A stretch of DNA of 64,000 nucleotides from contig NZ_RCZC01000010.1 of assembly GCF_006439055.1 (NCBI RefSeq), positions 84,482-148,481 of the forward strand, written 5' to 3'. Under the pieces are notes generated by a model. That model was not told the DNA's origin and did no database searches. It saw nothing but the letters and a program-made list of their open reading frames with translations. This DNA is from Sphingomonas glacialis. GTDB taxonomy: Bacteria > Pseudomonadota > Alphaproteobacteria > Sphingomonadales > Sphingomonadaceae. The stretch's first letter is position 1. Each line of letters begins with the position of its first letter. Both the position numbers and the translations under genes were made by a program. Of this stretch, positions 17,652 through 27,477 are shown piece after piece.

Positions 17652-20080
17652 AGAAACGTCTCCTCTTGGGGGGGTGGAATAAGATCGGCCGCCCAGGCGA
17701 CACCGCGTTCGCGCAGCCAGGCGCGCGCGAAATCGTGTCGCCCGGCCTTGTCGAGCACATCGGCGATGCGGATCTGGTCCTGCTTCGCCGAGGCGGCGAC
17801 GAAGGCGAGCGCGACCTCGCCAAGCCCGAGCTCGAACAGGCGATTGCCGCGACGCGACTGGCAGTAATAATCGCGCTTGGGCGTGGCGCGGGCGAGGATA
17901 TCGATCTGCCGATCGTTCAGGCCGAAGCGCCGATAGATCGCGGTGATCTGCGGCTCGACGGCGCGCTCGTTCGGAAGAAAAATCCGCGTCGGGCAGCTTT
18001 CGACGATTGCCGGCGCGATCGCGCTCGATTCGATGTCGGCGAGGCTCTGGGTCGCAAAGACCACGCTCGCATTCTTTTTGCGGAGCGTCTTCAGCCACTC
18101 GCGCAGCTGCTGCGCGAAGGCGGGGCTGTCGAGCACCAGCCAGCCTTCATCGATGATGATCAGCGTCGGCGAACCGTCGAGCCGTCCCTCGATGCGGTGG
18201 AACAGGTAGGAGAGAACCGCCGCGGCAGCGCCGGTGCCGGTCAGGCCCTCGGTCTCGAACGCCTGGACGCGTGCCGCACCGATCCGTTCATATTCGGCAT
18301 CGAGCAACTGGCCGTACGGCCCGCCAAGGCAATAGGGTCGCAGCGCCTGCTTGAGCGGTTGCGCCTGAAGAAGCACTGCGAGCCCCGTTATCGTGCGCTC
18401 CGACAGTGGCGCGGACGCAAGCGACCCGAGTGCCGACCAGAGATATTCCTTTGCTTGAGGATCGACCGTGACACCTTCGGCGGCGAGAAGGGACGCCAGC
18501 CATTCCGCCGCCCACGCGCGCTCGGAGGGATCGTCGATCCGGGCAAGCGGCTGCAGAAACACGCTCGGCGCCGCCTCGTGCAAACCTTCGCCCAGATCCT
18601 GCCAGTCGCCGCCCATGGCGAGTGCCGCAGCGCGGATCGAGCCGCCGAAGTCGAACGCGAACACCTGCGCACCCGCATAGCGCCGGAATTGCATCGCCAT
18701 CAGTGCCAGCAACACCGACTTGCCGGCACCGGTCGGCCCGACGATCAGCGTGTGCCCGACATCGCCGACGTGGAGCGAGAACCGGAAGGGGGTGGATCCC
18801 TCGGTGCGCCCGTAAAGTAAGGGCGCCGCCGCGAGATGCGCGTCGCGTTCGGGCCCGGCCCACACCGCAGACAGCGGAATCATATGCGCGAGGTTGAGCG
18901 TCGAGACCGGCGGCTGACGAACATTGGCATAGACCTGGCCGGGGAGACTTCCGAGCCACGCCTCGACCGCGTTCATGCCCTCGGCGATGACCGTGAAATC
19001 ACGCCCCTGGATGAGCTTCTCGACTTGGCGACGCTTTTCGCCGGCAACGCTCGCATCGCGGTCCCATACGGTGATCGTCGCGGTGACATAGGCGTGCCCG
19101 ACCACGTCCGACCCGAGTTCCTGCAGCGCGAGATCGGCATCCGCCGCCTTGTTGGCGGCGTCGCTGTCGACCAGCGTCGATGCCTCGTTGGTCATCACCT
19201 CCTTCAGGATGGCGGCAACCGATTTGCGCTTGGCAAACCATTGTCGCCGAATGCGGGTGAGCGCCTTGGTGGCGTCGGTCTTGTCGAGCATGATCGCACG
19301 CGTCGACCAGCGATAGGGAAAGGCGAGCCGATTGAGATCGTCGAGCAGCCCCGGAAACGTCACGGTAGGAAAGCCGGTGACCGTCAGCGTCCGCAGATGG
19401 TGATCGCCGAGCCGTGGCTCGAGGCCACCGGCGAGCGGCTCGTCGGCGAGCACCGCATCGAGATGCATCGGCGTCTCGGGGGTGCGGACGCGCTGACGCT
19501 TCGTCGACACACAGGAATGCAGATAGCTGAGCGTCTCGTCGTCGCTCAGCCAGGCGATCTCGGGCACGAAGCCTTCGACCAGATGCAGCAGACGATCGCT
19601 GCGATCGACGAAGCCGACCAGTGCGTCTCGGGCGTGGCTGCCGCTCTCGGCGCGTCCCTCATACAACCAGCCCTCGGCGCGCGCAGCGTCCTCGACCGGC
19701 GGCATCCACAGCAGGGTGAGGAAATAGGCGCTCTCGAAATGTACGCCTTCCTCGGCGAATTGCGCGGCGCGTTCCCGCTCGACCAGCGCCGATGCCGCGT
19801 CGGGAAAGACGTCGTCGGGATAGTGCTGCGCAGTGAAGCGTTGTGCCTCGACAAACAGCGCCCAGCCCGACCCCAGGCGGCGAAGCGCATTGTTGAGCCG
19901 CCCGGTGGTGGCAACCAGCTCGGCGGGAGTCGCTGAATCCAGATCCGGGCCGCGGAACCGCGCGGTGCGCTGGAACGACCCGTCCTTGTTCAGGACAACG
20001 CCTTCGGCAACCAGAGCCGCCCACGGCAGATAGTCGGCAAGACCAGCTGCGTGCCCGCGATATTCGCGCAAGGACATCAT
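17648..20080 (-). CDS. trbE: TrbE, conjugal transfer ATPase (VirB4 family)
   Basis: About 810 residues. Walker A is GPTGAGKS with Lys near residue 454, Walker B is TLIIIDEGWLVLD, and the C-terminus has the VirB4 pattern FATQSLADIESS and IFLPNERA. The start is MMSLREYRGHAAGLADYLPW; either of two adjacent ATGs could serve. VirB4 ATPases power assembly and transport in the type IV channel. It follows trbD after 7 bases. Confidence 0.95.
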   Translation of the reverse strand: MMSLREYRGHAAGLADYLPWAALVAEGVVLNKDGSFQRTARFRGPDLDSATPAELVATTGRLNNALRRLGSGWALFVEAQRFTAQHYPDDVFPDAASALVERERAAQFAEEGVHFESAYFLTLLWMPPVEDAARAEGWLYEGRAESGSHARDALVGFVDRSDRLLHLVEGFVPEIAWLSDDETLSYLHSCVSTKRQRVRTPETPMHLDAVLADEPLAGGLEPRLGDHHLRTLTVTGFPTVTFPGLLDDLNRLAFPYRWSTRAIMLDKTDATKALTRIRRQWFAKRKSVAAILKEVMTNEASTLVDSDAANKAADADLALQELGSDVVGHAYVTATITVWDRDASVAGEKRRQVEKLIQGRDFTVIAEGMNAVEAWLGSLPGQVYANVRQPPVSTLNLAHMIPLSAVWAGPERDAHLAAAPLLYGRTEGSTPFRFSLHVGDVGHTLIVGPTGAGKSVLLALMAMQFRRYAGAQVFAFDFGGSIRAAALAMGGDWQDLGEGLHEAAPSVFLQPLARIDDPSERAWAAEWLASLLAAEGVTVDPQAKEYLWSALGSLASAPLSERTITGLAVLLQAQPLKQALRPYCLGGPYGQLLDAEYERIGAARVQAFETEGLTGTGAAAAVLSYLFHRIEGRLDGSPTLIIIDEGWLVLDSPAFAQQLREWLKTLRKKNASVVFATQSLADIESSAIAPAIVESCPTRIFLPNERAVEPQITAIYRRFGLNDRQIDILARATPKRDYYCQSRRGNRLFELGLGEVALAFVAASAKQDQIRIADVLDKAGRHDFARAWLRERGVAWAADLIPPPQEETFL

Positions 20081-20087
20081 GATCGCC

Positions 20088-20363
20088 TCACACGCGCAGA
20101 TAGGAGGGATAGAGAAGATGCCGTCGCGCGACATCGACGAACTGCGCATCGCGCTTGGCCGCCCACACCGCCGCCATATGACCGACCGCCCAGATCGCGA
20201 TGCCCGCCAGCCACAGGCGAAGGCCAAGTCCCACCGCGCCGGCGAGCGTGCCGTTCACGATCGCCACGGCGCGCGGCGCGCCGCCGAGCAGGATCTGCTC
20301 GGTCAGCGCGCGGTGCACCGGCGCATAATAGCCGGGGATATCCTGAGCCGGATCGATCGACAT
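20088..20363 (-). CDS. trbD: TrbD, conjugal transfer protein (VirB3-like)
   Basis: 91 residues. GYYAPVHRALTEQILLGGAPR and a hydrophobic hairpin (AVAIVNGTLAGAVGLGLRL, WLAGIAIWAVGHMAA) match VirB3/TrbD. The ATG overlaps the trbC stop by one base (TGATG), choosing this start over the longer open frame. Confidence 0.92.
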   Translation of the reverse strand: MSIDPAQDIPGYYAPVHRALTEQILLGGAPRAVAIVNGTLAGAVGLGLRLWLAGIAIWAVGHMAAVWAAKRDAQFVDVARRHLLYPSYLRV

Positions 20364-20695
20364 CAGACCAGCGCTCCGCCGCCGAAGCTGAAGAAGCTGA
20401 GGAAGAAGGAACTCGCGGCAAAGGCGATGCTCAGGCCGAAGACGATCTGGATCAGCCGCCGGAAGCCGCCGGACGTATCCCCGAACGCCAGGCTGAGGCC
20501 GGTCATGATGATGACCATCACCGCGATGATCTTGGCGACCGGTCCCTCGATGCTTTCGAGGATCGATTGCAGCGGCGTTTCCCACGGCATGGACGAGCCG
20601 GACGCGGTCGCGGGCTGGATGAAGGCGAAGGCGCACAGCGGCAGCAAGACCAAGCGGATGCTGCGTGGCTGCGGGAGGATGGCGATCGGTTTCAT
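20363..20695 (-). CDS. trbC: TrbC, conjugative pilin (VirB2 family)
   Basis: 110 residues with a leader, then a small protein with two hydrophobic helices (VAKIIAVMVIIMTGLSLAF and IQIVFGLSIAFAASSFFLS), the classic pilin pattern. TrbC pilins are processed by a TraF-type peptidase, and such a gene is present at 28761-29345. Overlaps trbB by 4 bases. Confidence 0.92.
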   Translation of the reverse strand: MKPIAILPQPRSIRLVLLPLCAFAFIQPATASGSSMPWETPLQSILESIEGPVAKIIAVMVIIMTGLSLAFGDTSGGFRRLIQIVFGLSIAFAASSFFLSFFSFGGGALV

Positions 20696-21675
20696 TCGGT
20701 GTCTCCAAGGCTGGTGTCGGACAGATCGATGAGGCGGTATTCACCCCGGGCATCGAGGCCTTCGACGCGGGCGAGTTCGGCGAGCCGCCGGCCGTGGCCA
20801 TCGCGCACGAGGACGGCGATGAGCCCGATGGTCTCGGCGATCAGAGCGCGTGGCACGGTGACCACGGCCTCCTGGATAAGTTGCTCGAGCCGACGAAGCG
20901 CGCCGAGCGCGCTCCCCGCATGGATGGTGCCGATGCCGCCGGGATGCCCCGTACCCCACGCTTTCAACAGGTCGAGCGCCTCGGCACCGCGGACCTCGCC
21001 GATCGGAATCCGGTCAGGGCGCAGGCGTAGCGAGGAGCGCACCAGGTCAGAGAGCGTCGCAACACCGTCTTTGGTCCGCATCGCCACCAGGTTGGGCGCG
21101 GCGCATTGCAGCTCTCGGGTATCCTCGATCAGCACGATGCGATCGTCGGTCTTGGCGACCTCTGCGAGCAAGGCGTTGGTGAGGGTAGTCTTGCCCGTAC
21201 CGGTACCGCCGGCGACCAGGATGTTGAGCCGGGCTGCCACGCCCGAACGCAGCACGTCGGCTTCAACCGGACGCATGATGTGCGCGCGAACATAGTCGTC
21301 GAGACTGAACACCGCGACCGCAGGCTTGCGGATCGCGAAGGTCGGCGCAGTGACGACGGGGGGCAGCAGTCCTTCGAACCGCTCGCCTGTGCCGGGCAAC
21401 TCCGCCGAGACGCGCGGCGCCCGGCCATGGACATCGACACCGATGTGATGGGCGACGAGGCGCACGATCCGCTCGCCATCTTCTGGCGCCATGGTTTTAC
21501 CGGTGTCGGCAAGCCCCGCGCCAAGCCGGTCGATCCATAGCCGTCCGTCGGGGTTGAGCATGACCTCGATGATGGCAGCGTCTTCGAGCCACGCCGCGAT
21601 CGACGCGCCAAGCGCGGTACGCAGCATGCGCGCGCCCCGTGTCGATGCTTCGGATCGGATCGAATGAACGGCCAC
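20692..21675 (-). CDS. trbB: TrbB, conjugal transfer ATPase (VirB11 family)
   Basis: About 327 residues. Walker A GGTGTGKT has Lys near residue 162; the Asp box and Walker B are RIVLIEDTREL and LRLRPDRIPIGEVRG, followed by GIGTIHAGS, all standard for VirB11 secretion ATPases. The start is not certain: a GTG at 21675 (VAVHSIRSEAS) has a GGGGA six bases before it and fits family starts, while an ATG at 21705 would add ten residues without a ribosome site. First gene of the trb operon; the promoter should lie in 21706-21962. Confidence 0.93.
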   Translation of the reverse strand: MAVHSIRSEASTRGARMLRTALGASIAAWLEDAAIIEVMLNPDGRLWIDRLGAGLADTGKTMAPEDGERIVRLVAHHIGVDVHGRAPRVSAELPGTGERFEGLLPPVVTAPTFAIRKPAVAVFSLDDYVRAHIMRPVEADVLRSGVAARLNILVAGGTGTGKTTLTNALLAEVAKTDDRIVLIEDTRELQCAAPNLVAMRTKDGVATLSDLVRSSLRLRPDRIPIGEVRGAEALDLLKAWGTGHPGGIGTIHAGSALGALRRLEQLIQEAVVTVPRALIAETIGLIAVLVRDGHGRRLAELARVEGLDARGEYRLIDLSDTSLGDTE

Positions 21676-21962
21676 ATCAGTCCCCAGCCATGCGCCGGAG
21701 ACCATCGCCCGGCGTCGGGGACGATTAAGAGAGCCAGAAAAGGCGAGACTTCAACAGATAGGTGCCGCGATCGTACCGTAGCGTAGAAAGACAGGGAATA
21801 GCGTAGAGTACCGAGCCGAACACGCGGGACTACGCGGTTCGGATATTCTCGCATCACGCTGGATGGAAGCGAATACGAATCGTCGAAGGCCCGCTCCTTG
21901 CCCAAGCCTACGGGCGTGCCGTCGCGGCCTCTCTGGCGATCACTCGACGAAAGGGAATGATC

Positions 21963-22571
21963 TTATTGAAGCGGTCCGTTGCTCAGTCGCATATAATCGG
22001 ACTCGGTAATCGTGATCGACAGCATCTTACCGGTCATGTCCTGGACATGGCCGGTCTCATAGGTTTCCACGCCTTCAAGGATGAACCCACCCAGCATGAC
22101 GAACCCGTCAAGGGTATATTCCTGCCATTCGATATTGAAGGTGCAGATACCGCACGGTCCATGACTCGCGAACGGCTTGCCGAAGTGCGGCAGGTTCGGC
22201 GCCTTATTGCCCAGAGTCGTGAAAGGATTGAAGGCGTCTTCAATCCTCCCGTCGTCATCGAGCGGAACGCGCCCGCTCTGTTCAAGCGCGCGAAGCGCCG
22301 TCGCAAATTCCGGATCGTCAACCGGCCGGAACCAGCCCGAGGATGTCCCGATCGCAAAGTTTCCCGCGACGGCTCGAGCTGCCGCCAGTGCCTGCAGCAT
22401 CTCGGTGTCAGGCTCGTCTCCATCCATGCGCGCCCCGCCGCGCGTGAAGAAGGTGATCTTGCCGTCGAAAAGGAGACCCGTCGCTCCGTTCGCGTCGCTG
22501 AACGCCACCCGCTCGGTATCGAACGCCATGCCCATGTGCCGCATCATCTCGAAAACGATCGGTGCAAACAT
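21963..22571 (-). CDS. Hypothetical protein between trbB and HU
   Basis: 202 residues from the ATG at 22571, which has GGGAGG about ten bases upstream. No domain was recognised. The sequence is acidic with no signal peptide or membrane helix and has a CGICTFNIEWQEYTLDGF segment with two Cys. It lies upstream of trbB on the same strand, separated by more than 250 bases, so it may not be in the trb operon. The long open frame upstream of the ATG is unlikely to be translated because it crosses the divergent promoter region with the HU gene. Confidence 0.6.
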   Translation of the reverse strand: MFAPIVFEMMRHMGMAFDTERVAFSDANGATGLLFDGKITFFTRGGARMDGDEPDTEMLQALAAARAVAGNFAIGTSSGWFRPVDDPEFATALRALEQSGRVPLDDDGRIEDAFNPFTTLGNKAPNLPHFGKPFASHGPCGICTFNIEWQEYTLDGFVMLGGFILEGVETYETGHVQDMTGKMLSITITESDYMRLSNGPLQ

Positions 22572-22750
22572 ATACCGACATCCTCCCTTGAGAGATCGCC
22601 GCCGACTCGGAACCCGTTGAACGATATCACGACTTTTCGAAAATTTCGTCCAGCGTCCCGAAGACCCGGCATCGTGACAGGTCTGCCGGTCTGGCCACCG
22701 CGCGACACTGGCGCTAAGCGCCCGCGCTCCTTTTGACTGAGAGCACATTC

Positions 22751-23026
22751 ATGAACACCGCAGATCTGATCGACAAAGTCGCCGCCGCCAATGCCTTGTT
22801 CAAGCCTGACGCCAAGGCCATCGTCGACAGCGTGTTCGCCAGCATCGCCGCCGCTGCAGCGGCCGGCGAGGAGGTTTCGCTGAATGGCTTCGGCAAGTTC
22901 AAGGTCAAGGACAGCCCGGCACGCGAGGGTCGCAACCCGTCGACGGGCGAGACGATCCAGATCGCCGCATCCAAGAAGATCGGCTTCACGGCTGCCAAGG
23001 CGCTCAAGGACAGCCTGAACGCCTGA
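22751..23026 (+). CDS. HU family DNA-binding protein
   Basis: 91 residues with the full HU/IHF pattern: MNTADLIDKVAAANALFKPDA, the SLNGFGKFKVKD core and the REGRNPSTGETIQIAASKK arm. HU proteins bend and wrap DNA. It is the only + strand gene within the conjugation core (12-38 kb) and is divergent from the hypothetical gene to its left. A nucleoid protein on a mobile element could help excision or dampen transcription of the element; this is inference. Confidence 0.92.
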   Translation: MNTADLIDKVAAANALFKPDAKAIVDSVFASIAAAAAAGEEVSLNGFGKFKVKDSPAREGRNPSTGETIQIAASKKIGFTAAKALKDSLNA

Positions 23027-23027
23027 C

Positions 23028-23074
23028 GGTATCGGTGTCGGTGTCGGTGTCGGGGCCAGCGAACTCCGACACCG
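23028..23074. repeat. Hexamer repeat GGTGTC and hairpin after HU gene
   Basis: Just after the HU stop codon come four tandem hexamers (GGTATC then three GGTGTC, 23028-23051). A following CCGACACCG at 23066-23074 can pair with them. The hairpin sits between convergent genes and may act as a terminator, though no T run follows. Confidence 0.55.
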
Positions 23075-23120
23075 CCCCACCAGGCGGGACCCGGTCGGCG
23101 GCCCGGTACAAGGGTCGACC

Positions 23121-23540
23121 TTATCGCCCTGGAATGTCGCGGGACATTTCCTCCATGATACCCTTGCCGGTCTCGATCCGGGATCGAACGATCTCGATCA
23201 GACCATACCAGCGTTCCCAAGCCTGGGCCTCGGCACTCGCACGATCCCCTTCGGGCACGGGCGGCGTTGCCGTCAGCCACGACAGGACGAAGATCGCGAG
23301 CGTCTCGCTCGCGACCTCGAGGCGCCAGGAAAGCCGTTCGGCCTGCCGGGTCATGCGATCGAGCCTCCGTCCCAGCGCCGCTTCGATCCGTTCCGATCCG
23401 TCGGGCGAAAGGAAGGACGCGATCGCCGTCTCGACAATTTGCGCCTGCGATACGCGTTTGGCGCGGGCGTAATCGGCGAGCTGGCTCGACAGTGTCGGCG
23501 GCAGCCGGAAGGTATGCTTGATGCGGTTGGCGCCGGTCAT
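23121..23540 (-). CDS. Ribbon-helix-helix (CopG-like) protein upstream-coupled to TraG
   Basis: 139 residues. The N-terminus (KHTFRLPPTLSSQLADYARAKRVSQAQIVETAI) has the beta-strand and two-helix pattern of ribbon-helix-helix DNA-binding proteins; the rest is helical with an EIVRSRIETGKGIMEEM tail. Its ATG overlaps the TraG stop by 4 bases, so it is made with the coupling protein. In conjugative elements such proteins can bind oriT or the transfer promoter. Confidence 0.78.
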   Translation of the reverse strand: MTGANRIKHTFRLPPTLSSQLADYARAKRVSQAQIVETAIASFLSPDGSERIEAALGRRLDRMTRQAERLSWRLEVASETLAIFVLSWLTATPPVPEGDRASAEAQAWERWYGLIEIVRSRIETGKGIMEEMSRDIPGR

Positions 23541-25693
23541 AATCCCACTCCGTCCTTGGGATCGAGCGACGCCTGACGCGCCACCTTGGTCATGCGCTCG
23601 GCGAGCTTGCGGTCGAGGATCGCATTGGTCTCGGGGTCCGCACGCGGATCCCTGAAATCGAATTCGCGACGTTTTTTCGGCGGCACCACCTCTTCGTGTT
23701 CGCCAAGATCCGGCTCCCGCCGGATGCCGGCATTGGCGGGATCCCCGCTGCCTTTCGCGTCGGTCGCAGCGACCTTCGTGGCGGTCGGCACGTCATCCGT
23801 TGCGGCCTTTGGCGTCGCGGTGCGCACTGCAGCAATGCCTTGATCCTGGGTGGGTTCGGGCGGTTGAGCCGACGCCGGGTTCGGTGTGAAACCTGAATTT
23901 AAAGCTTTATCGGACGCGGTCGGATCGATCGGCGCCGGCAATCGAAGGAGCATGGTCGGGCCCTCTGGCGCCGGAGTCCAATCATCGCCGGGCGAGCCAC
24001 CGGGATCATCGCCGCTCGCCATGGGTGCAGGCACGATGCGGTCGGCGAGCTGTCGATCCTGATAATACCGCGCCTTGGTCGCCCGGATCGGCTGAACTCC
24101 CGAGACCAGCACGATCGCATCGGTCGGGGGCAGTTGCATGACTTCGCCGGGGGTCAGCAATTGTCGCGCAGTCTCGGTGCGCGACACCATCAAATGGCCA
24201 AGCCACGGTGAAAGCCGATGCCCGGCATAATTCTTCATCGCGCGCATCTCGGTCGAGGTGCCGAGCGCATCCGACAGACGTTTCGCGGTGCGTTCGTCAT
24301 TGGTCGCAAAGGTCACGCGGACATGGCAATTGTCGAGGATCGAATTGTTCTGCCCGTACGCCTTTTCGATCTGGTTGAGCGACTGGGCGATCAGGAACAC
24401 CTTCATCCCGTAGCCCGCCATGAAGGCGAGCGCGGATTCGAAGAAATCGAGCCTGCCGAGCGCCGGGAATTCGTCGAGCATCAGCAGCAACCGGTGGCGC
24501 CGTGCCTTGGGCGTCAGCTCCTCTGTCAGCCGCCGGCCGATCTGATTTAGGATCAGGCGCACGAGCGGCTTGGTGCGGCTGATGTCGGAGGGCGGCACGA
24601 CCAGATAGAGCGAGATCGGCCGCTGCCCTTCGACCAGATCGGCGATGCGCCAGTCGCATCGGCGGGTGACCATGGCGATAACGGGATCGCGGTAGAGCCC
24701 CAGGAAACTCATCGCGGTCGAGAGTACGCCCGAGCGCTCGTTGTCGCTCTTGTTAAGCAGCTCGCGCGCCGCCGACGCCACCACCGGATGCACGCCCCGC
24801 TCGCCCAGGTGACGCGTCCGCATCATCGCGGCGAGCGTGCTTTCGATCGGCCGCTTCGGGTCGGACAGGAAGCTCGCGACGCCGGCGAGCGTCTTGTCGG
24901 GCTCGGCATAGAGGACGTGCAGGATCGCACCGACCAGCAGGCCGTGGCTGGTCTTCTCCCAATGATTGCGCTTTTCGAGCGAGCCTTCGGGGTCGACGAG
25001 CACGTCGGCGACATTCTGGACATCGCGCACCTCCCATTTGCCGCGGCGCACCTCGAGCAGCGGATTGTACGCCGCAGATGCTGGGTTGGTCGGATCGAAC
25101 AACAGCACCCGGCTGAACGCGGAACGGAACCCCGCGGTCAGACTCCAATTCTCGCCCTTGATATCGTGCACGATCGTCGAGCCGGGCCAGGTCAACAATG
25201 AGGGGATGACCAACCCGACGCCCTTGCCCGAGCGGGTCGGCGCGAAGCACATCACATGCTCGGGGCCGTCATGGCGCAGATAGTGCGGCCCGAACCGGCC
25301 GAGCACGACGCCATTGTCGTCGAGCAGTCCGGCAGCCTTGATGTCGCGCAGGTTCGCCCATCGTGCCGAGCCATAGGTCTCGGAGGTCTTGCGCTCCCGT
25401 GCCCGCCACACCGACATGGCGATCGCGACGAGAATGGCAGCGAACCCGCCCCCCGCGGCGATATAGCCGCCGGTGAGAAAGATCCGCGGCGCATAGGCGT
25501 CGAAGCTGAACCACCACCAGAAGAAGGCAGGCGGTGCGTAGATCCGCCATCCAAACAGGATGAACCACGGATCGCCGAGCTCGCTCTGATAGGCGAGCGC
25601 CGCGGCGGTCCACTGTGTCGCGCTCCAGACCCCGATCAGAACGACCAAGGCGACGACGAGAATCTGACCCCACAGGATCCTGGTGGCCGACAT
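23537..25693 (-). CDS. traG: TraG, type IV coupling protein (VirD4 family)
   Basis: 718 residues. Two N-terminal transmembrane segments (ILVVALVVLIGVWSATQW; YIAAGGGFAAILVAIAMSV) are followed by the VirD4 ATPase: Walker A APTRSGKG with Lys157, Walker B LLMLDEFPALG and the RFAQSLNQIEKAY-like segment (IAQSLNQIEKAYG). It brings the relaxase-DNA complex to the secretion channel. The C-terminal about 130 residues are Pro/Ala/Asp-rich and look disordered. Confidence 0.95.
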   Translation of the reverse strand: MSATRILWGQILVVALVVLIGVWSATQWTAAALAYQSELGDPWFILFGWRIYAPPAFFWWWFSFDAYAPRIFLTGGYIAAGGGFAAILVAIAMSVWRARERKTSETYGSARWANLRDIKAAGLLDDNGVVLGRFGPHYLRHDGPEHVMCFAPTRSGKGVGLVIPSLLTWPGSTIVHDIKGENWSLTAGFRSAFSRVLLFDPTNPASAAYNPLLEVRRGKWEVRDVQNVADVLVDPEGSLEKRNHWEKTSHGLLVGAILHVLYAEPDKTLAGVASFLSDPKRPIESTLAAMMRTRHLGERGVHPVVASAARELLNKSDNERSGVLSTAMSFLGLYRDPVIAMVTRRCDWRIADLVEGQRPISLYLVVPPSDISRTKPLVRLILNQIGRRLTEELTPKARRHRLLLMLDEFPALGRLDFFESALAFMAGYGMKVFLIAQSLNQIEKAYGQNNSILDNCHVRVTFATNDERTAKRLSDALGTSTEMRAMKNYAGHRLSPWLGHLMVSRTETARQLLTPGEVMQLPPTDAIVLVSGVQPIRATKARYYQDRQLADRIVPAPMASGDDPGGSPGDDWTPAPEGPTMLLRLPAPIDPTASDKALNSGFTPNPASAQPPEPTQDQGIAAVRTATPKAATDDVPTATKVAATDAKGSGDPANAGIRREPDLGEHEEVVPPKKRREFDFRDPRADPETNAILDRKLAERMTKVARQASLDPKDGVGL

Positions 25694-25725
25694 TCAAACC
25701 TCCTGCCGAAATGAACCTGCGCGCA

Positions 25726-27477
25726 TCACAGACCGAGCCCGCGCTGCCTGCCGATACTCCAGTCGACGCCGCCGCCGCCTGCCATCGTGCCGGTAATGTG
25801 GCGCCCCAGATGCTGATCGAGCGCCGGGCGCCACGGCACGAGCTGGAAGCCGAGACCATCGTCGATCATTGCGAAGCGCCCCGAACCCAGGGTGACGCGC
25901 TCGCGATAGACGCCGCTGACGAATTCGCCGGGCTTGGACGGCATGTGCGGCAGACCGGTGCGTTCGGCGATCCGCCGGGTCGCCTCGTCCAGTTCGCCGC
26001 CCTTGAGCGTACCCAGCATCTGCTGCGCGAACACGGTGCGCTGCCCCTGCCGCACGGCGAGCCCCTGCCCTACCAGATGCTCGGTCCGGGCGCCCAACGC
26101 TTCGCGCACGTCCTCGCCGAACCCTTCGCCAAGCGACATCGCGTCGCGCGCGACCAATTGGCGGTCGAGCCAGGTCGCACCCGAGGCCGAGACCTGGTCC
26201 GCGAGCGAGAGGTCGGACCGGGTGGCGAGCGACAGCCGCTGCCGACCCGTGCCATCATCCCAGGACCTGAGCTCCACGATCGCGCCGGGTCGCGCGTCAC
26301 CCGTCATGTCGATATCGGCGAACCGCACATGGTGCGTACGGCCATCGACGCCATCGATGACGGCGTAGGCGGTGCCGGTAAGTTCGTCGTGCAGGCCGCG
26401 CTCGACCAGCCGACCCAGCACCGGCTCCGGGTCCGTGTCGCCATGCAGCGCAAAGCGGGTCATGTCGGGCGCCGCACCACCCGCCGACATGGCACGATGC
26501 ATGGTCTTGATGATGTCGCCGCGGATCGAGAGATCGCGCAGCGTCGTTTCCACATTCGGCTGCACCGTCCAGCACGCTGGCCCGGCGCTCTCGAGCAGCC
26601 CCAACCGCTCGAGCTTCATCGCCCGCCCGACCAGCTGCCGGCGGTATTCGGGATCCGCATCGGACGGGTCGGGACGCAGGTCGACCAAACCCCCGGCCCG
26701 ATCCGCCTGGCGCAGCAACTGGCGGTCGAGGCTGGTAAATCGATCGGCGTCGATCTCGCGGTCGAGCGCGGCGCGTATTTCGCGCTCCGAACGTGGTCCC
26801 AGCTCGAGCGTCGCGCGTTCCTCCGCGCGGGTCCGCAGCCCCGCGCGGATATAGTCGCGGTCGATCACCAGATCCTGCCCATCGCCCATGCGCCCGCGCA
26901 CGAGAATATGGACGTGCGGATTGTCGGTATTCCAATGGTCGACCGCGACCCAATCGAGCTCGGTGTCGAGATCATGCGCCATATCGGCCATCAGCTCGCG
27001 GGTGAAGGTCCGGAGGTCCTCCAGCTCGGTCGCATCCTCGGGCGAGACGATGAAGCGGAAATGATGGCGGTCGTCCTCGCAGCGCCCCGCAAAGCCTTCC
27101 GCGTCCGCTACGTCAGTCGACGGACCGAACATCGGCGCGTCGCGACCGTCTCGCGTCACGCCGTCGCGCTCGAGATAGATGACGTGCCGTGCAAGCGGCG
27201 CCGAGCGGAATCTGGAGCCGGTGTGGCGCACGACCCGCGCCTTGACGACGACCCGCCGGCTGGTCGCGCTCGACCGACGCAACAGCGCAGCGCTGCGGCC
27301 TCGACCGAGATGACCGGTGCCGCCGCCGCGCCCGCTCATCCGCCGATGCAACGCGCCCGAGCGCATGGCGGAATTCTTGACCAGAGCGGCGAGCGACTGG
27401 AGCCGCCGCCCACTGCCGGCACCGCGCGCCTTGCTCTTGCCCGGTCGAACCCGGAACAGATCGTCGACCTCGCTCAT
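25726..27477 (-). CDS. Relaxase with DUF3363 domain (RlxS/VirD2-like)
   Basis: 583 residues from the ATG at 27477 (MSEVDDLFRVRPGKS). The Lys/Arg-rich N-terminus is followed by a relaxase fold with HVIYLERDGV and the metal-binding NPHVHIL (His188, His190); a DUF3363 domain follows to the C-terminus. Proteins of this type include RlxS of ICEMlSymR7A. It nicks oriT and pilots the strand into the recipient. The start is chosen because the preceding open frame runs through non-coding AT-rich DNA. Confidence 0.92.
   Translation of the reverse strand: MSEVDDLFRVRPGKSKARGAGSGRRLQSLAALVKNSAMRSGALHRRMSGRGGGTGHLGRGRSAALLRRSSATSRRVVVKARVVRHTGSRFRSAPLARHVIYLERDGVTRDGRDAPMFGPSTDVADAEGFAGRCEDDRHHFRFIVSPEDATELEDLRTFTRELMADMAHDLDTELDWVAVDHWNTDNPHVHILVRGRMGDGQDLVIDRDYIRAGLRTRAEERATLELGPRSEREIRAALDREIDADRFTSLDRQLLRQADRAGGLVDLRPDPSDADPEYRRQLVGRAMKLERLGLLESAGPACWTVQPNVETTLRDLSIRGDIIKTMHRAMSAGGAAPDMTRFALHGDTDPEPVLGRLVERGLHDELTGTAYAVIDGVDGRTHHVRFADIDMTGDARPGAIVELRSWDDGTGRQRLSLATRSDLSLADQVSASGATWLDRQLVARDAMSLGEGFGEDVREALGARTEHLVGQGLAVRQGQRTVFAQQMLGTLKGGELDEATRRIAERTGLPHMPSKPGEFVSGVYRERVTLGSGRFAMIDDGLGFQLVPWRPALDQHLGRHITGTMAGGGGVDWSIGRQRGLGL

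Noticed and set aside
23028..23051. Tandem GGTGTC hexamers as a CRISPR or phase-variation tract
   Set aside because: Only four units, outside any reading frame and not spaced by unique sequence.
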